Shown one piece after another: positions 10,705 to 20,462 of a stretch of DNA of 64,000 nucleotides; the first letter of the stretch is position 1, and each line of letters begins with the position of its first letter. Both the position numbers and the translations under genes were made by a program. The notes under the pieces were generated by a model, which saw only the letters and a program-made list of their open reading frames with translations, searched no databases and had not been told where the DNA came from. The DNA comes from Aspidapion aeneum (lineage: Eukaryota > Arthropoda > Insecta > Coleoptera > Brentidae). Where the stretch lies: assembly GCA_963576565.1 (NCBI GenBank), contig OY755044.1, positions 52,215,347 through 52,279,346 of the forward strand, written 5' to 3'.

Positions 10705-11885
10705 GTAGATAGCAATGTGCAAAACTAGCTACTTTTTAATAGCAGCTTTGCAAGACAAGTTTGAAAATTTCCATGGAGCAAAGCAGCTTTCAGCTAGCTG
10801 CTATACATAGCAAAAGGCTGCTTTTGTATATAGCAGTTTTCAAGAGGCAGTTTTTTTTTAAGGAAATTTTTAGATAAGAACTTTCCGGGTATGGACTTTT
10901 TTTTGGCTCTGGTTCGAAATAGCGCTGTTCAAAATAGCGGTATTGTTTGAGCGCTGTTTTAAAATAGCGCGTAACAAAATAGCGCTCGACTAAATAGCGC
11001 TGTTTTAAAATAACGCTGGTATCAAAATAGCGCATAATGAAATAGCGCCAGTAACAAAATAGCGCGTAACAAAATAGCGCTAGTATCAAAATAACGCTAG
11101 GTTAAAATAGCGCTGGTATAAAATGACGCCAGTTTAAAATAGCGCTGTGTTAAAATAGCGCTAGTAACGAAACTATCAAAATAGCATGTAACAAAATAGT
11201 GACTCAGCATATTTAAAAAAAAACTTCCCTGACTTTTTGCTCGGGATCCTAGAAGGTGTGAATCCTAACCGAACCGAACCGGGTTTGTTTGAACCGAATT
11301 CGGTTTAGTTCAGTTTAAATCGAATTCGGTTCGGTTCAGTTTGAACCGAATTCGGTTCGGTTCAGTTTGAACCGAATTGGGTTCGGTTTGGTTCGGATTT
11401 ACACCCTCTAGGATCTAGGAAAAAAAAGTAAGGGAAATTTTCTTTTTGAAGAAATATGCTGGTTTGGGTCGGTTTAGTTCGGTTCGGTTCTTTTCGGTTC
11501 GGTATTTTGATGCTGGCGCTATTTTGTTACGCGCTATTTTATTACATGCTATTTTATTACGCGCTATTTTGTTACGCGCTATTTCATTACGCGTTATTTT
11601 GATACTGGCGCTATTTGGTTACTAGCGCTATTTCATACCAGAGCTATTTCGTTACACGCTATTTTAAAACAGCGCTATTTTGTTACACGCTATTTTGTTA
11701 CACGCTATTTTTAAAGAGCGCTATTTCATTACTTGCTATTTTGTTCGACGCTATTTTAAACAGCGCTATTTCGAACCAGAGCCCTTTTTTTTGGTCATCA
11801 AATTTTGTTCCAAGGGAAATTTTCAAACTTGTCTTGCAAAGCCGTCAAATAGCAATTTTCCCAAAAGCAACCTATCACTAGTGGT
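10705..11885. mobile_element. Foldback element made of short tandem modules
   Basis: Outer arms match inversely: GCTTTGCAAGACAAGTTTG with GAAAATTTCC (10746-10775) and GGAAATTTTCAAACTTGTC with TTGCAAAGC (11814-11842). Inside, 10908-11205 is an array of ~11-14-bp units of the type AAAATAGCGCTNN, and 11505-11775 is the inverse array (CGCTATTTTGTTAC). Between them, 11265-11400 and 11460-11500 hold a GAACCGAATTCGGTTC palindromic array. ORFs predicted here are products of the repeat. This architecture (tandem modules in inverted arms) is that of foldback elements. Exact ends and TSD are uncertain. Confidence 0.8.
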
Positions 11886-12159
11886 GAGCCGCTTTCAGGC
11901 AGGATCCTCTTTTTCATTAATTTGGCTGTTAAAGTAACTACACACCGGTCAACAATCGACGGATATAGTTTGTTGCAAAATGTCTGAAACATGAACGTAT
12001 TAACCGGAGGAGACTAGGAAATAAACAAAAAAATTGGCCGTCTAGATAAACAATTTGTTTTGGAAAACGTACTTCTGCAGTAAAGAAGTCCTCGACTGTT
12101 TTTGTTTGGTCCATAGAAAACTGCATTTCCCTTCTCTTTAATAATCACCAGAGTTATCC

Positions 12160-12640
12160 CATTTTTCGTACACTTTTATTTCTTTTTTAAACCAATGCGA
12201 GGGAAAAGGACGAAACTGTTCTTCTTACAAACCCTTACCATACTAATGATACAATTTACCAAATAAGGATGAATGAACAAGCGATGATCACTTTAAGACG
12301 CTTCGAGTATTGTGTTTTGTTACTCCTTCCTTTTCCTTTATTAAACCAGTGCGAGAAAAAAAAAACAAAACTATTCTCGATTACTGTCCCTCACTACAAC
12401 AAAGGAACTAGAAACTTGCCGCAATGGTGTAGGCCCGTGTAAAGTATCTTATTTTGTTACTCTTTTGTTAAAACGATGCGAGAGAAAGAGACAAAACTAT
12501 TCTTGATTAGAAGGTCTCAAGAAAGCGACCAAAAAACATCTCGAAGTCGTTTACGAGCGCTTAAAGCATCTTATGTTTTTACCTTTTTAAACCAATCCAA
12601 GAGAAAAAGATAAGGCTGTTTTTGGTGCAAACAACGAATC
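12160..12640 (+). repeat. Four imperfect ~115-120-bp tandem repeats upstream of a THAP exon
   Basis: Each unit carries a T-rich run, then TTAAACCARTGCGAGAGAAA-like and ACAAAACTATTCTTGATT-like segments, at ~12180, ~12340, ~12470 and ~12590. Divergence is substantial. The array ends ~170 bases before the THAP start codon, so it could be upstream regulatory sequence or simply an old minisatellite. Confidence 0.6.
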
Positions 12641-12812
12641 AAAACGACACAGGACGAAATTTCAGGTAGCCCCTTTGGCCACATTACTATTTTGTACAAG
12701 GGTCAAATGCGTTGTTGCTGAGCTCTGTCTTAGCCGATCGAAATTGTTTTGGTGTTTTGTTTTTAATTATATTTTCAATCTGGACAAAAAATTATTCTTA
12801 AAAGACTTTAAA

Positions 12813-12877
12813 ATGGTGCAGGAGTGTATTGTGTGCAAAAAACTCGACCATATTAATCCAGAACTTTCGTTTCACAA
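12813..12877 (+). CDS. THAP-domain protein, first coding exon (partial gene)
   Basis: ATG at 12813 opens MVQECIVCKKLDHINPELSF followed by H and a split Lys codon; a strong donor GTAAGT starts at 12878. The spacing Cys-X2-Cys near the N-terminus followed by the Ser-Phe-His-Lys motif is the start of a THAP zinc finger (C2CH DNA-binding module), and an intron just before the usual Phe-Pro is a position often seen in such genes. THAP domains occur in P-type transposases and in host DNA-binding proteins; the sequence does not decide which. I found no convincing second exon (Phe-Pro, Trp, CxxH, AVPTIF) in the next few kb. An in-frame ATG at 12675 exists, but the region before 12813 does not look coding. 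Confidence 0.5.
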
Positions 12878-13630
12878 GTAAGTTTCATATAGCCTGTTTG
12901 ACCTTCAAAACAAAATAAAGACCAGTGCCGTAGAAATCAATATAAAATCAGAAAACAAATATTAGGCTATTATATGAATAATTATTTATTTGTTATAAGT
13001 ATCTAAACATAAGTTGTAAATGTACAGGGTGTCCTAAGTTTTGAGGTTTTGATACTTTTAACTGAACTACAAGCCTTGATTTTTAACAAATAAGGTAAAA
13101 AGGTATCTTATTAATATGGCAAGTATTTTTTTTACCCCCTACGTATACCTTGGATCGATCAAGGCAATTTTTTAGGATGGGTTAGTCATTTTTACCTACT
13201 CTGAATTTTTAAGGTTGTCTAACCTAAAATAAAATAAACCAACCTACAAGCATCCTAACCAAACGTTTAAAGTGTGTAAAGACGAGGTCTCTACACGCAG
13301 ATTTGTTTTTAACCCTATAAACTGTTAGCAAATTAATTATTAACTCTTTCATTGTTAAATAAAATCCATTTCTAAGGATGATTGTTAACATCTAAAAATT
13401 GAATGCAATTTATTTAAAAACAAAAAGTCAATTTCAGCCCTGGTATAATTAACCCTATTTCTTACATCATTTATAAAATATTTTTTATTACTTATTTTTA
13501 ACTATAAGCGAGATGATGTTTTTTTATTTATCTCATTTTAAAAGTTAAATTAAAAAAGGTATTTTACAAAATAATATCAGCATTAAATTATGTGTCAAAA
13601 AATCAAAGTGGTAAATAAAATTAATTTTTT
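12878..13630. other. Intron-like or intergenic AT-rich DNA
   Basis: Follows the THAP donor. At 13025 ACAGGGTGTCC resembles the end of the MITE at 23493 and of other 'CAGGGTGTC' repeats in the window. Otherwise no feature is supported. Confidence 0.4.
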
Positions 13631-13634
13631 AAAC

Positions 13635-14190
13635 TAAAATGATATTTTGTTCAAATGGCATTGTTTTCATCACGTTTGTATAATATTATATTCAAATGAT
13701 TTTTTTTTAATATTCTGTTTGAATGACATTTTGTTCAAAAATTACTTTTTCAAATGACATTTTGTTCAAATGGCGTTTTGTTTGAAAACAGTGTGTTTTA
13801 AAACATCTTTTCCAAAAACATTGTTTCAAACATCAACCTAATAAAAAACTTTTGGTTTGTTCAAAAATTAGTTTTTTGAATGACATTTTGTTGAATGCTG
13901 TTTTGTTTTGAAAACATTTTGTTAAAAACATATCATTTTTGAATGACATTTTGTTTATTAAGAAAATATCTTTTCTAAATGATATTTTGTTCGAAAGCAG
14001 TGTGCTTGTACAACATTTTGTTGAAATGGCCGAAAGCATTGAGTTCAAATGATTACGTGATGATAATGTTAAAATTTTTTAGTTTCAAAAATATTTTGTT
14101 CCGATGGCGATCTGATGGCACATTTTATATGAAAACATCTTTTTTATATTACATTTTTTTGAAGAACATTTTGTTCAATGATATTTTTAC
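13635..14190. repeat. Irregular array of 'TGACATTTTGTTCAAA' modules
   Basis: About 15-20 diverged units of ~20-25 bp alternate AAATGACATTTTGTTC with AAAAACAT-type spacers. The build (a short variable word plus ATTTTGTT) is like the CGCTATTTTGTTA array at 11.5 kb. Only one orientation is clear, so a foldback partner arm is not demonstrated. ORFs over it are low-complexity. Confidence 0.65.
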
Positions 14191-14394
14191 AACTTTTTTT
14201 CGTTGGACTATGCTATTTGTTATGGTAAACCTGGACTCGCCTTTGATACTGGGCACCTTAACTAACATAATAAATTTAATTTTTACATTATTACATCTCA
14301 AATTATGTTGTAACAATTTTAACCTTTCTACCGTATGCACTTGTATTTTTATTAAATAAAATTATTAAAATAAATTAAACTGTTTCTATATTTT

Positions 14395-14863
14395 TACATT
14401 CCTACCCCGCGTAGCAATGGCTAGAGAAGGTATTATTTTCGACGATTTTTTTTTTGAGATAATACCGAAAATGTGTTATTTTGGTGTATTTTCACCTATC
14501 TTAGCAATATCGTTGTGATGTCTGTGTGTGTGTGTGTGTGTGTGCATATTATTTCTGTCCGTAACACGATCCCTCCTAAACCGCTAAACCGATTTTTATA
14601 AAATTTTCAGGTAAAATGGTGTTCGACGCTCTAACGAGCTGATTAGATTTTGGTCAAAATCCATTAATGCTAATGACAGGTTTTTGACAATTAAAAAGTT
14701 AAAAATGCTAATTTTTTAACAAAGCATCGGATCAATATACGGTTTTCGGAATATAAAAAAAACTTCGTAAGAGCTTTAGTTTCTGAGATATTTACCAAAA
14801 ACTGTTTTTAACGCTGATATATCATGACTTCACTTGAACTATACAGACGTAGCTAGAAAGGTA
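14395..14863 (+). mobile_element. Nonautonomous element with TACCTTCCTAGC-type ends, full copy
   Basis: Starts TACATTCCTACC and ends GCTAGAAAGGTA, i.e. short inverted termini, best seen as TACCTTCCTAGC/GCTAGGAAGGTA in the copy at 25356-25701. Next to the left end is GTAGCAATGGCTAGAGAAGG. Inside are a (GT)n run at 14522-14544 and, directly after, CCGCTAAACCGATTTTTATA. The right half (GAGCTGATTAGATTTTGGTC, TTCGTAAGAGCTTTAGTTTC) recurs at 55985-56315. No ORF. Confidence 0.75.
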
Positions 14864-15500
14864 TCAGATTCGTTATGAATCAATTTATTTATAAAAACTG
14901 TGATAACTGTATAACCTGTGATTTTGTGTGTACCTAGTTATTTAAGTTATTTAAAATGTACCTTTTAATTTATTGTTATAATGTCTTTTTTAATCTATTT
15001 GTCATGTTAGTCTTGACTGGGAAAAATCTCAATAATTATTTTCAGCTTCAGCACAACAACAATCTGGAGGTAGGGGATCCATTCACTGTACGTCGTGTGA
15101 AGGCAGCTTAACGGTTTGGCCAACTACAAAGAAACTGCTTCTTCGTTTTATTTCGTTTGTCATGACCAACGAAAAAAGTTTTTTTTTAAACCGACCAAAA
15201 TTATTTTCTATAATAATAACCTAAAAATAAAAATTGCAAATCATCGAAATTGGAGGAAAAAAATAATTACTTTGCCAAAAAATTTCAAAAAATAAACGTA
15301 AGCGATTATCATCATTGTTTGCTCCATGCACACGCTTTACAGTGGGATGGATTCTACCTACACCAGCTATATTCTGGTTCCATGACTTGTCTTTCTAAAG
15401 TAAGTTTTATACTACTAAGTGTCACCGATTTTAACCTTAATTTTATTACCAAAAAATTAACACAATTCTTTATTTAATATAGTTATCAGTGTGTTTTGTT
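14864..15500. other. Noncoding stretch
   Basis: AT-rich, with no supported gene. The short ORFs lack recognisable domains. Confidence 0.4.
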
Positions 15501-15546
15501 TGTAGGGTTGAAAAAGATTCAATATAGAATCGAAACGTCCCACACA
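15501..15546 (+). ncRNA. Hammerhead-ribozyme-like motif (orphan copy)
   Basis: Reading 5' to 3': TGTAGGG, core TTGAAAAA, stem II GATTC-AATATA-GAATC, then GAAAC-GTC and CCACACA. This fits a type I hammerhead with a minimal stem III (ACGT read as A-C/G-T), cleavage after GTC, and stem I formed by TGT..GG with CC..ACA. The usual CTGANGA core reads TTGAAAA: C3 is T and G8 is A. These two positions pair with each other in the active fold, so the change is compensatory. The same variant is in the PLE at 37.8-40.8 kb. No PLE coding sequence is beside it. Activity is unknown. Confidence 0.45.
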
Positions 15547-15956
15547 GGCAGATTTTAGGAAAAAGCTGGCCATAACCCCTAAACACTAAAAAGCCCTGTT
15601 TAATTGTAAAATTGCTATTAGTGCAATCACTGATGATCATGCTAGGCCGTGACCATGTCACGCCTAATTTCAAAAACAATTGCCATAGTAATGACCGATG
15701 AAACTTCCATTTATTTTTTTATGTTATTTGCGTTACTTAAATTTACAAAAGTTGATGGTTAAAAAGCCCTTTTAAAACTTGCGCCTATTATCAAAAATAA
15801 TTTTTTTGAACATGGATTTTTAATCAGGAGGTATAGCTATTTATTGTACATATTTAACATTGTTTTTTATTTTATTGGTAATATTTTAAACCGGTTTAAA
15901 GCAACCGTTGCAGAAAACTTTTTAAATTTTCATTTTCTGAAATAGAATTTGACTAA

Positions 15957-16070
15957 ATGTTTCAACTTCATTCAACTTTATTGACATTTTTGGTCCTATT
16001 AAGTGCATGCATATGTTTTCTAACAAAGTCTGTTTCAGCTGCGGAGTTATGCGGATCGAGTAAAAAAGTT
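15957..16070 (+). CDS. Small secreted-protein start, possible exon of a peptide gene
   Basis: ATG at 15957 begins a classic signal peptide: a hydrophobic core (LLTFLVLLSACICFL) and a cleavage-like site VSA|AEL. Mature sequence starts AELCGSS and then becomes Lys-rich. CGS after the signal peptide resembles the start of an insulin-like B chain, and GTAAAA at 16064 could be a weak donor, but no matching downstream exon with the remaining cysteines was found. Upstream, a pyrimidine-rich stretch ending TAG at ~15945 could be an acceptor. Without an intron the frame runs to 16154. It may also be chance. Confidence 0.25.
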
Positions 16071-16223
16071 AAAATTTATTTTTGTGTATATAGAAAATTG
16101 TCCAGTAAGCAATACGTACATAATATGCGTAAATTAATAAATAAGTTTTCTTAGCTTTAATAACAATGGTTTTTGTAAACCAAAAGTATAATTATTATGT
16201 CACATGTATTCTGATTTCATTTT

Positions 16224-16330
16224 TACCTTCCTAGCTCGCGCAGCAATGGCTAGAAAAGGTATTATTTTCGACAACAAAAAAAATTGAGATAACACTGAAA
16301 ATATGTTATTTTGGTGTATTGTATCGTGAC
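16224..16330 (+). mobile_element. TACCTTCCTAGC-type element, 5' end only
   Basis: TACCTTCCTAGCTCGCGCAG followed by CAATGGCTAGAAAAGG and TGTTATTTTGGTGTATT matches the first ~110 bases of the 14395 copy, then changes at the microsatellite into the element described next. The switch at a shared microsatellite suggests recombination between two families. Confidence 0.65.
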
Positions 16331-16806
16331 GTCTGTCCGTGTGTGTGTCTGTGTGGTGTATTTAGGTGTGTGTATATCTGTTCGGCGCAAGCGAAATAAA
16401 AGGGTGGGGGTAGATTCAAAAAATTAGAATATATGTGAAAATATGGCGTGTGTGATATCAAACGAAAGGTAATTAAGTCTTAAATTAAACAGAATACAGT
16501 GGGAGTAGATTTGAAAAATTAGATTTTAAGGGAAAATATGGCGTGTGTCATATCAAACGAAAGGTAATTGAGTCTGGAGTTAAACAAAATACATTATATA
16601 TATTTTTTTAAAAAGGGTGTTGGTACTTTTTTTAAAATTAGAGTTCAAATCAAAATATGGCTTGTGTGGTATCAAACGAAAGGTAATTGAGTCTGAAGTT
16701 GAATAAAATATATTTAATTTTTTAGTTATATTAGCTCACACGTACACTATAACTATAGTACATTGTGTGAGCTTAGGGGCCCATATATTGGCAGAGTATT
16801 TTTCTT
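16331..16806 (+). mobile_element. 'GTGTGAGCT' microsatellite element, 3' part
   Basis: Contains three units of a ~100-bp internal repeat (GGGTGGGGGTAGATT, ATATGGCGTGTGTGATATC, AAACGAAAGGTAATTGAGTC) and ends in the family's terminal palindrome AGCTCACACGTACAC...GTGTGAGCT followed by GGGGCCCATATATTGGCAGA. Other copies: 31385-35262 (minus), 48958-49613 and 49808-50548. Confidence 0.8.
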
Positions 16807-18654
16807 GCTAGACAATATACTTCATTTATAACGAAAGTCGGAAAAAAACGGAAAAAAGCTCAATTGACTTGTTTTTGCAAAAATATCATATCACATTGTT
16901 TTATGCAATTGCGAATTTTACATACCTACATGCTGGTTAAAACATTCTTTCATGGAGCTATGCAATTATTAAAATCAAATATTGCAATATCTTGTATAAA
17001 TTTATACAGCCAAAATTCTGGTTTCAACGATTTTTTAGGAAGCATTTTAATTAATTTGTAAAGTTCCAAATTTTATTTTTTTGTGCGGGCTCCTTAAAGA
17101 ATTTTTCTTCTTTATCTTTTTTAAACAATAAATCATTTAGGGGGCTGTAATTGGATCTTAGGTTTTGACCAGCTTTTTCGTGAAATCCGCCTGTCTGCGT
17201 CCCAAGGAATAAATAGTCTTTCAATTTAGCCAATCCCATAACCCACGAACACAACCAATTTTACTATGGAGGGATACGAAAACCAAACAAATTTTATAAA
17301 AAGCCTTCTTCTGGAAAGAATAATGAAATTGTGTTGCACTTTTTCCCAGTATTTTTTCTAATGAAACTGCTGATGAAAACCGAGATGGTCGTCCGGAATA
17401 AGTGTCGCAATAACTTTTTTCAAAATAACTCGCTATATAAAAGAGTTGTTTTTTAGGTACATATTTTTCGTAGACACACCTTCAATCTTACTAAAAGGGA
17501 CAAAACCACCGCCATAGGAGGCAGTTAATACAAATATATTTGCAAGAAATTTTAAATTTAGGGAAAATTGAAAAATCTAGAGTAGCATAACGAAAAAAGC
17601 TATTTTCGTTCTGGCCATGGTTACAATCCTAATTAAAACAAATGGGTAAAACTAACCCCATGTATGGGGTCCATCTTAATAAATCCACAAAGTAAGCAAA
17701 TTGTGTCCCCGTGCAATAAACTAAGGGCTTTTTGAAAAAAGCTCCAAAATATCTTTATCCGAACAGGGCTCTGTTAATTTTTTACATTATCACTGCAAAT
17801 TTTTTATAAAAAAAAGGAACTAGAAATATATTTACTTTTTTATATACAAAAAAAGTGGCACTACACATATCTAGCTTTAAAATTGTAATCATGGGGGTGA
17901 TAAGCGCACCTTTAATACCGTTTTCGGCTGGTGGAGATGACTTCACAATTCTCGGTGAGTGCCCCGGTTCGAAAATCAAGTGGGCTGTTTTTATTAGAGC
18001 CTGACTCTTATTTTTAATGTTCGACTTCTGTATTAAGTAACCTCAACAATGCTATTAATTTTTTTGTAAATAGGTATCTATTCAGCTGTAAACTAAATTA
18101 AATTGCTTGTTTTAATAACTTAGGTATTTACTGTTAATAAATAAAAATTTTGCCGCCGACACTGGTAAATCGATCGACCCATTCAATGTATAAAGAATAA
18201 ACATACGTCTGCTGTGTGTCGCACAGCGTTGGCATCGCCTTTCCAAAAAATATTTCTCTTCTTTTCCAACTTATCGAAGCATCTAGGGGTCAAATCGAAT
18301 TGTTTTCTTTAATGAATTTTTTCCGCGGTTCCTAGTCTCCTCCGATTAATAGGTTAATGGTCTGAAACGATTTTTCATCTACTTGTCCGATAAATCTGGA
18401 CAGATCTGTTTGTATAGATAAATCTCTACGATTTATCGAATATCAATCGATATCAACGTGGCCGAAACTCCACGCCATCGCCATGATATATGACGCGCCT
18501 GGCCTGTACTGGACTGGACTTTCCCGCATCTTGTCGCAGGAATTAACGGATGGCAATAACGAGTTTATCATAAAGGACAAATTGTATAACATAGTACAAT
18601 TTTAAAATCGGAATTATTATTAATAACCGCACATTATCATAAAAAAATTTTAAT
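16807..18654. other. Noncoding region with no recognised element
   Basis: AT-rich. Minus-strand frames around 17050-17400 (e.g. GFHEKAGQNLRSNYSPLND) show some non-repetitive protein-like sequence, but I do not recognise it. The part near 18170-18540 is GC-richer with several CpG, without an ORF of note. Confidence 0.35.
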
Positions 18655-18885
18655 GAAAAAACACCCAACTGCTAAATTTACTTGTAAGTACTAGTCGCAG
18701 TTGAGTACAAAATTGATAGGTATACCTATAATGTACGACATGCTTCAACTTTTAGTTTTGATCCCCAAAGCGCACTGACGAAATTATACAGTTTTGTATT
18801 GTCATGAATCACATTATTGGGTTATTTTATACCCAACTGCGACTAGTAGTTACAAGTAAATTTAGCAGTTTGGTGTTTTTTTTAT
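18655..18885. mobile_element. MITE, 'AACTGCTAAATTTACTTG' family
   Basis: Left arm CCAACTGCTAAATTTACTTG with ACTAGTCGCAGTTGAGTA; right arm TACCCAACTGCGACTAGTAG and CAAGTAAATTTAGCAGTT. The arms are ~50 bp with few mismatches. A half copy in inverse order lies at 60061-60200. In both places this MITE is next to the dispersed repeat listed at 19144 and 59462. Confidence 0.8.
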
Positions 18886-19009
18886 TTATTTTTTTTTTAT
18901 TTCCAATATAGGTTTCTTATTCAGCCTTATAAAAAGCACTATGCATTTACAATTCATTTAGCTTTACGCAAAAAGTACGTGTAGATTTTCTACGGACGCG
19001 AACAGTGTT

Positions 19010-19143
19010 ATACCTGATTTCCACCTACGACTTTCTCGTGGGTGCCCGCTCACGTGTCACATGATATCAATATGAAATGTTACGACGGTCATGTGACACT
19101 TGCGCGGGCACACACGAAAAAGTCCTAGGTGGGCACCGGGCTT
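19010..19143. mobile_element. Short hairpin MITE
   Basis: CACCTACGACTTTCTCGTG with GGTGCCCGCTCACGTGTCAC pairs with GTGACACTTGCGCGGGCAC, CACGAAAAAGTCCTAGGTGG. It is GC-richer than its surroundings and holds a CACGTG-like centre. No ORF. Confidence 0.65.
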
Positions 19144-20385
19144 TACCTGCCACTAAGTGAAGGGAGGAGGGAACTAGTAAAATGATGTCGAAAAAAAAAG
19201 CGTGTGCAGAAAGAACTTTTGAAATCGCTCTATATTTGATAAAATTATGCGAATATGGTTTTTGAAGAGGGTCGGGGGAATGACAGGATAATGGGATGGA
19301 GCAGGGAGGACTACAAAGTAACTAACAGCACATTAGAGGATATTTGCAATGGGTAATCAAAGGAATTTCAATAAAATCGCCTGAAATTTAGATTATTTGT
19401 TTGCCTTAAAGCCTACATCACGTGACAAAATAACGTCTGAAGACCGCCATGTTGATTCCTGTTTAAAAAAATATAGCCTATAGCACGTTCGGGATCAGTA
19501 GCAATTCAACGACACCTTTTAGATCCCTTAATACTTAAACAAAATCGCAAAAATATGTTTCAACTTTGCCAAGAGAAATGTCTTGATTTGGATAAGAATC
19601 TCGCTTCTAACGCAATGTACACTCTCTTTTACTTGACATTTTCTCCTACTATTAATTTGTATCCCAAATACCTCGATTTTAAATGACATTTCTCTTATAC
19701 GCTTAATCGCCCAAATTCGAACTAGCAATAAACACCTCTGCAAATTCAATATAAAGAATATTCTTATCAATTTGGTCCGGAAGTGATTTGTTCCGTCTGT
19801 AACCTGCACAAGGACGAGACCTTTTACCATGTTTTTTTATATGCCCTTTGTACAGACATCTTCGTCCGCCTGATTGGAGTGACCGAACGCTCTGCGCAAA
19901 TTTGAATAACTTAGTTTTAGACAAGGCCAAGGAGTTCTGTAACACATTTTCGCAAATCTTGCGACTTAGGTCGTTTTTGCGAAACGAGTGGTAATGATCA
20001 GTGGGTAGTTCTGTTCCATTTTTAACTTTTCGTTCTTTATTTTATATCTATTTTTGTTTTTATTTTTTTAAATTAATTTTGCCGGCATTTTATTGCATTT
20101 TTTAGTTGGACTTTGTAGTGATAGGCTGTTCTGTTTTTCTTTTTTTATTACAGGGTTTTCTTTACATTTATAGTAATTTTGTAACTAGAACTCTTGTTTA
20201 TAAGATATTTCTTAAAGGAACAATAAAGTAAAGTAAGTAAGTAAGTATTCAACGACACCTTTTTTGTCAAAATCGGTTCAGCCGTTTAGCCTTTAGCGTG
20301 ACACAAACATACAAATTTACATACATACAACAATCGAAAAACATTACCCTTCCTTCGCCGTGCTGCAGTTAGGTAAAAAACGTCA
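19144..20385 (+). repeat. Dispersed repeat, interrupted by a LINE fragment
   Basis: Shared, in inverse orientation, with 59462-60060: GGAGCAGGGAGGACTACAAAG, CCTGAAATTTAGATTA, GCCTACATCACGTGACAAAA, AATTCAACGACACCTTTT, AAATCGGTTCAGCCGTTTAG and the end CTTCCTTCGCCGTGCTGCAG. The piece 19521-20246 is absent from the other copy (see next entry). Confidence 0.8.
19521..20246 (+). pseudogene. 5'-truncated LINE insertion with 17-bp target duplication
   Basis: Bounded by exact copies of ATTCAACGACACCTTTT (19504-19520 and 20247-20263), with the 3' side ending in AATAAAGTAAAGTAAGTAAG: the mark of target-primed reverse transcription with an AAGT-type tail. Coding remains near 19795-19960 read CNLHKDETFYHVF and, after a frameshift, a CPLYRHLR-like segment; a Cys-His-Cys pattern of this kind is common at the C-terminus of LINE ORF2. 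There is no intact ORF. The uninterrupted target is visible in the related repeat at 59572-59598. Confidence 0.8.
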
Positions 20386-20462
20386 TTCATCAAACCAAGA
20401 CATGAGCACAATCGTTCGCGGTCAAAAAAGAATCTGTAACAATCGAACAAAAACAGAATTGA

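Noticed and set aside
10790..11937. ORFs rich in RYF/LFCY repeats, and a CRISPR-like look of the array
   Set aside because: Products of the AAAATAGCGCT modules. Units are too short and irregular for CRISPR, and the genome is eukaryotic.
14521..14545. Regulatory (GT)n element
   Set aside because: It is the internal microsatellite of the TACCTTCCTAGC element.
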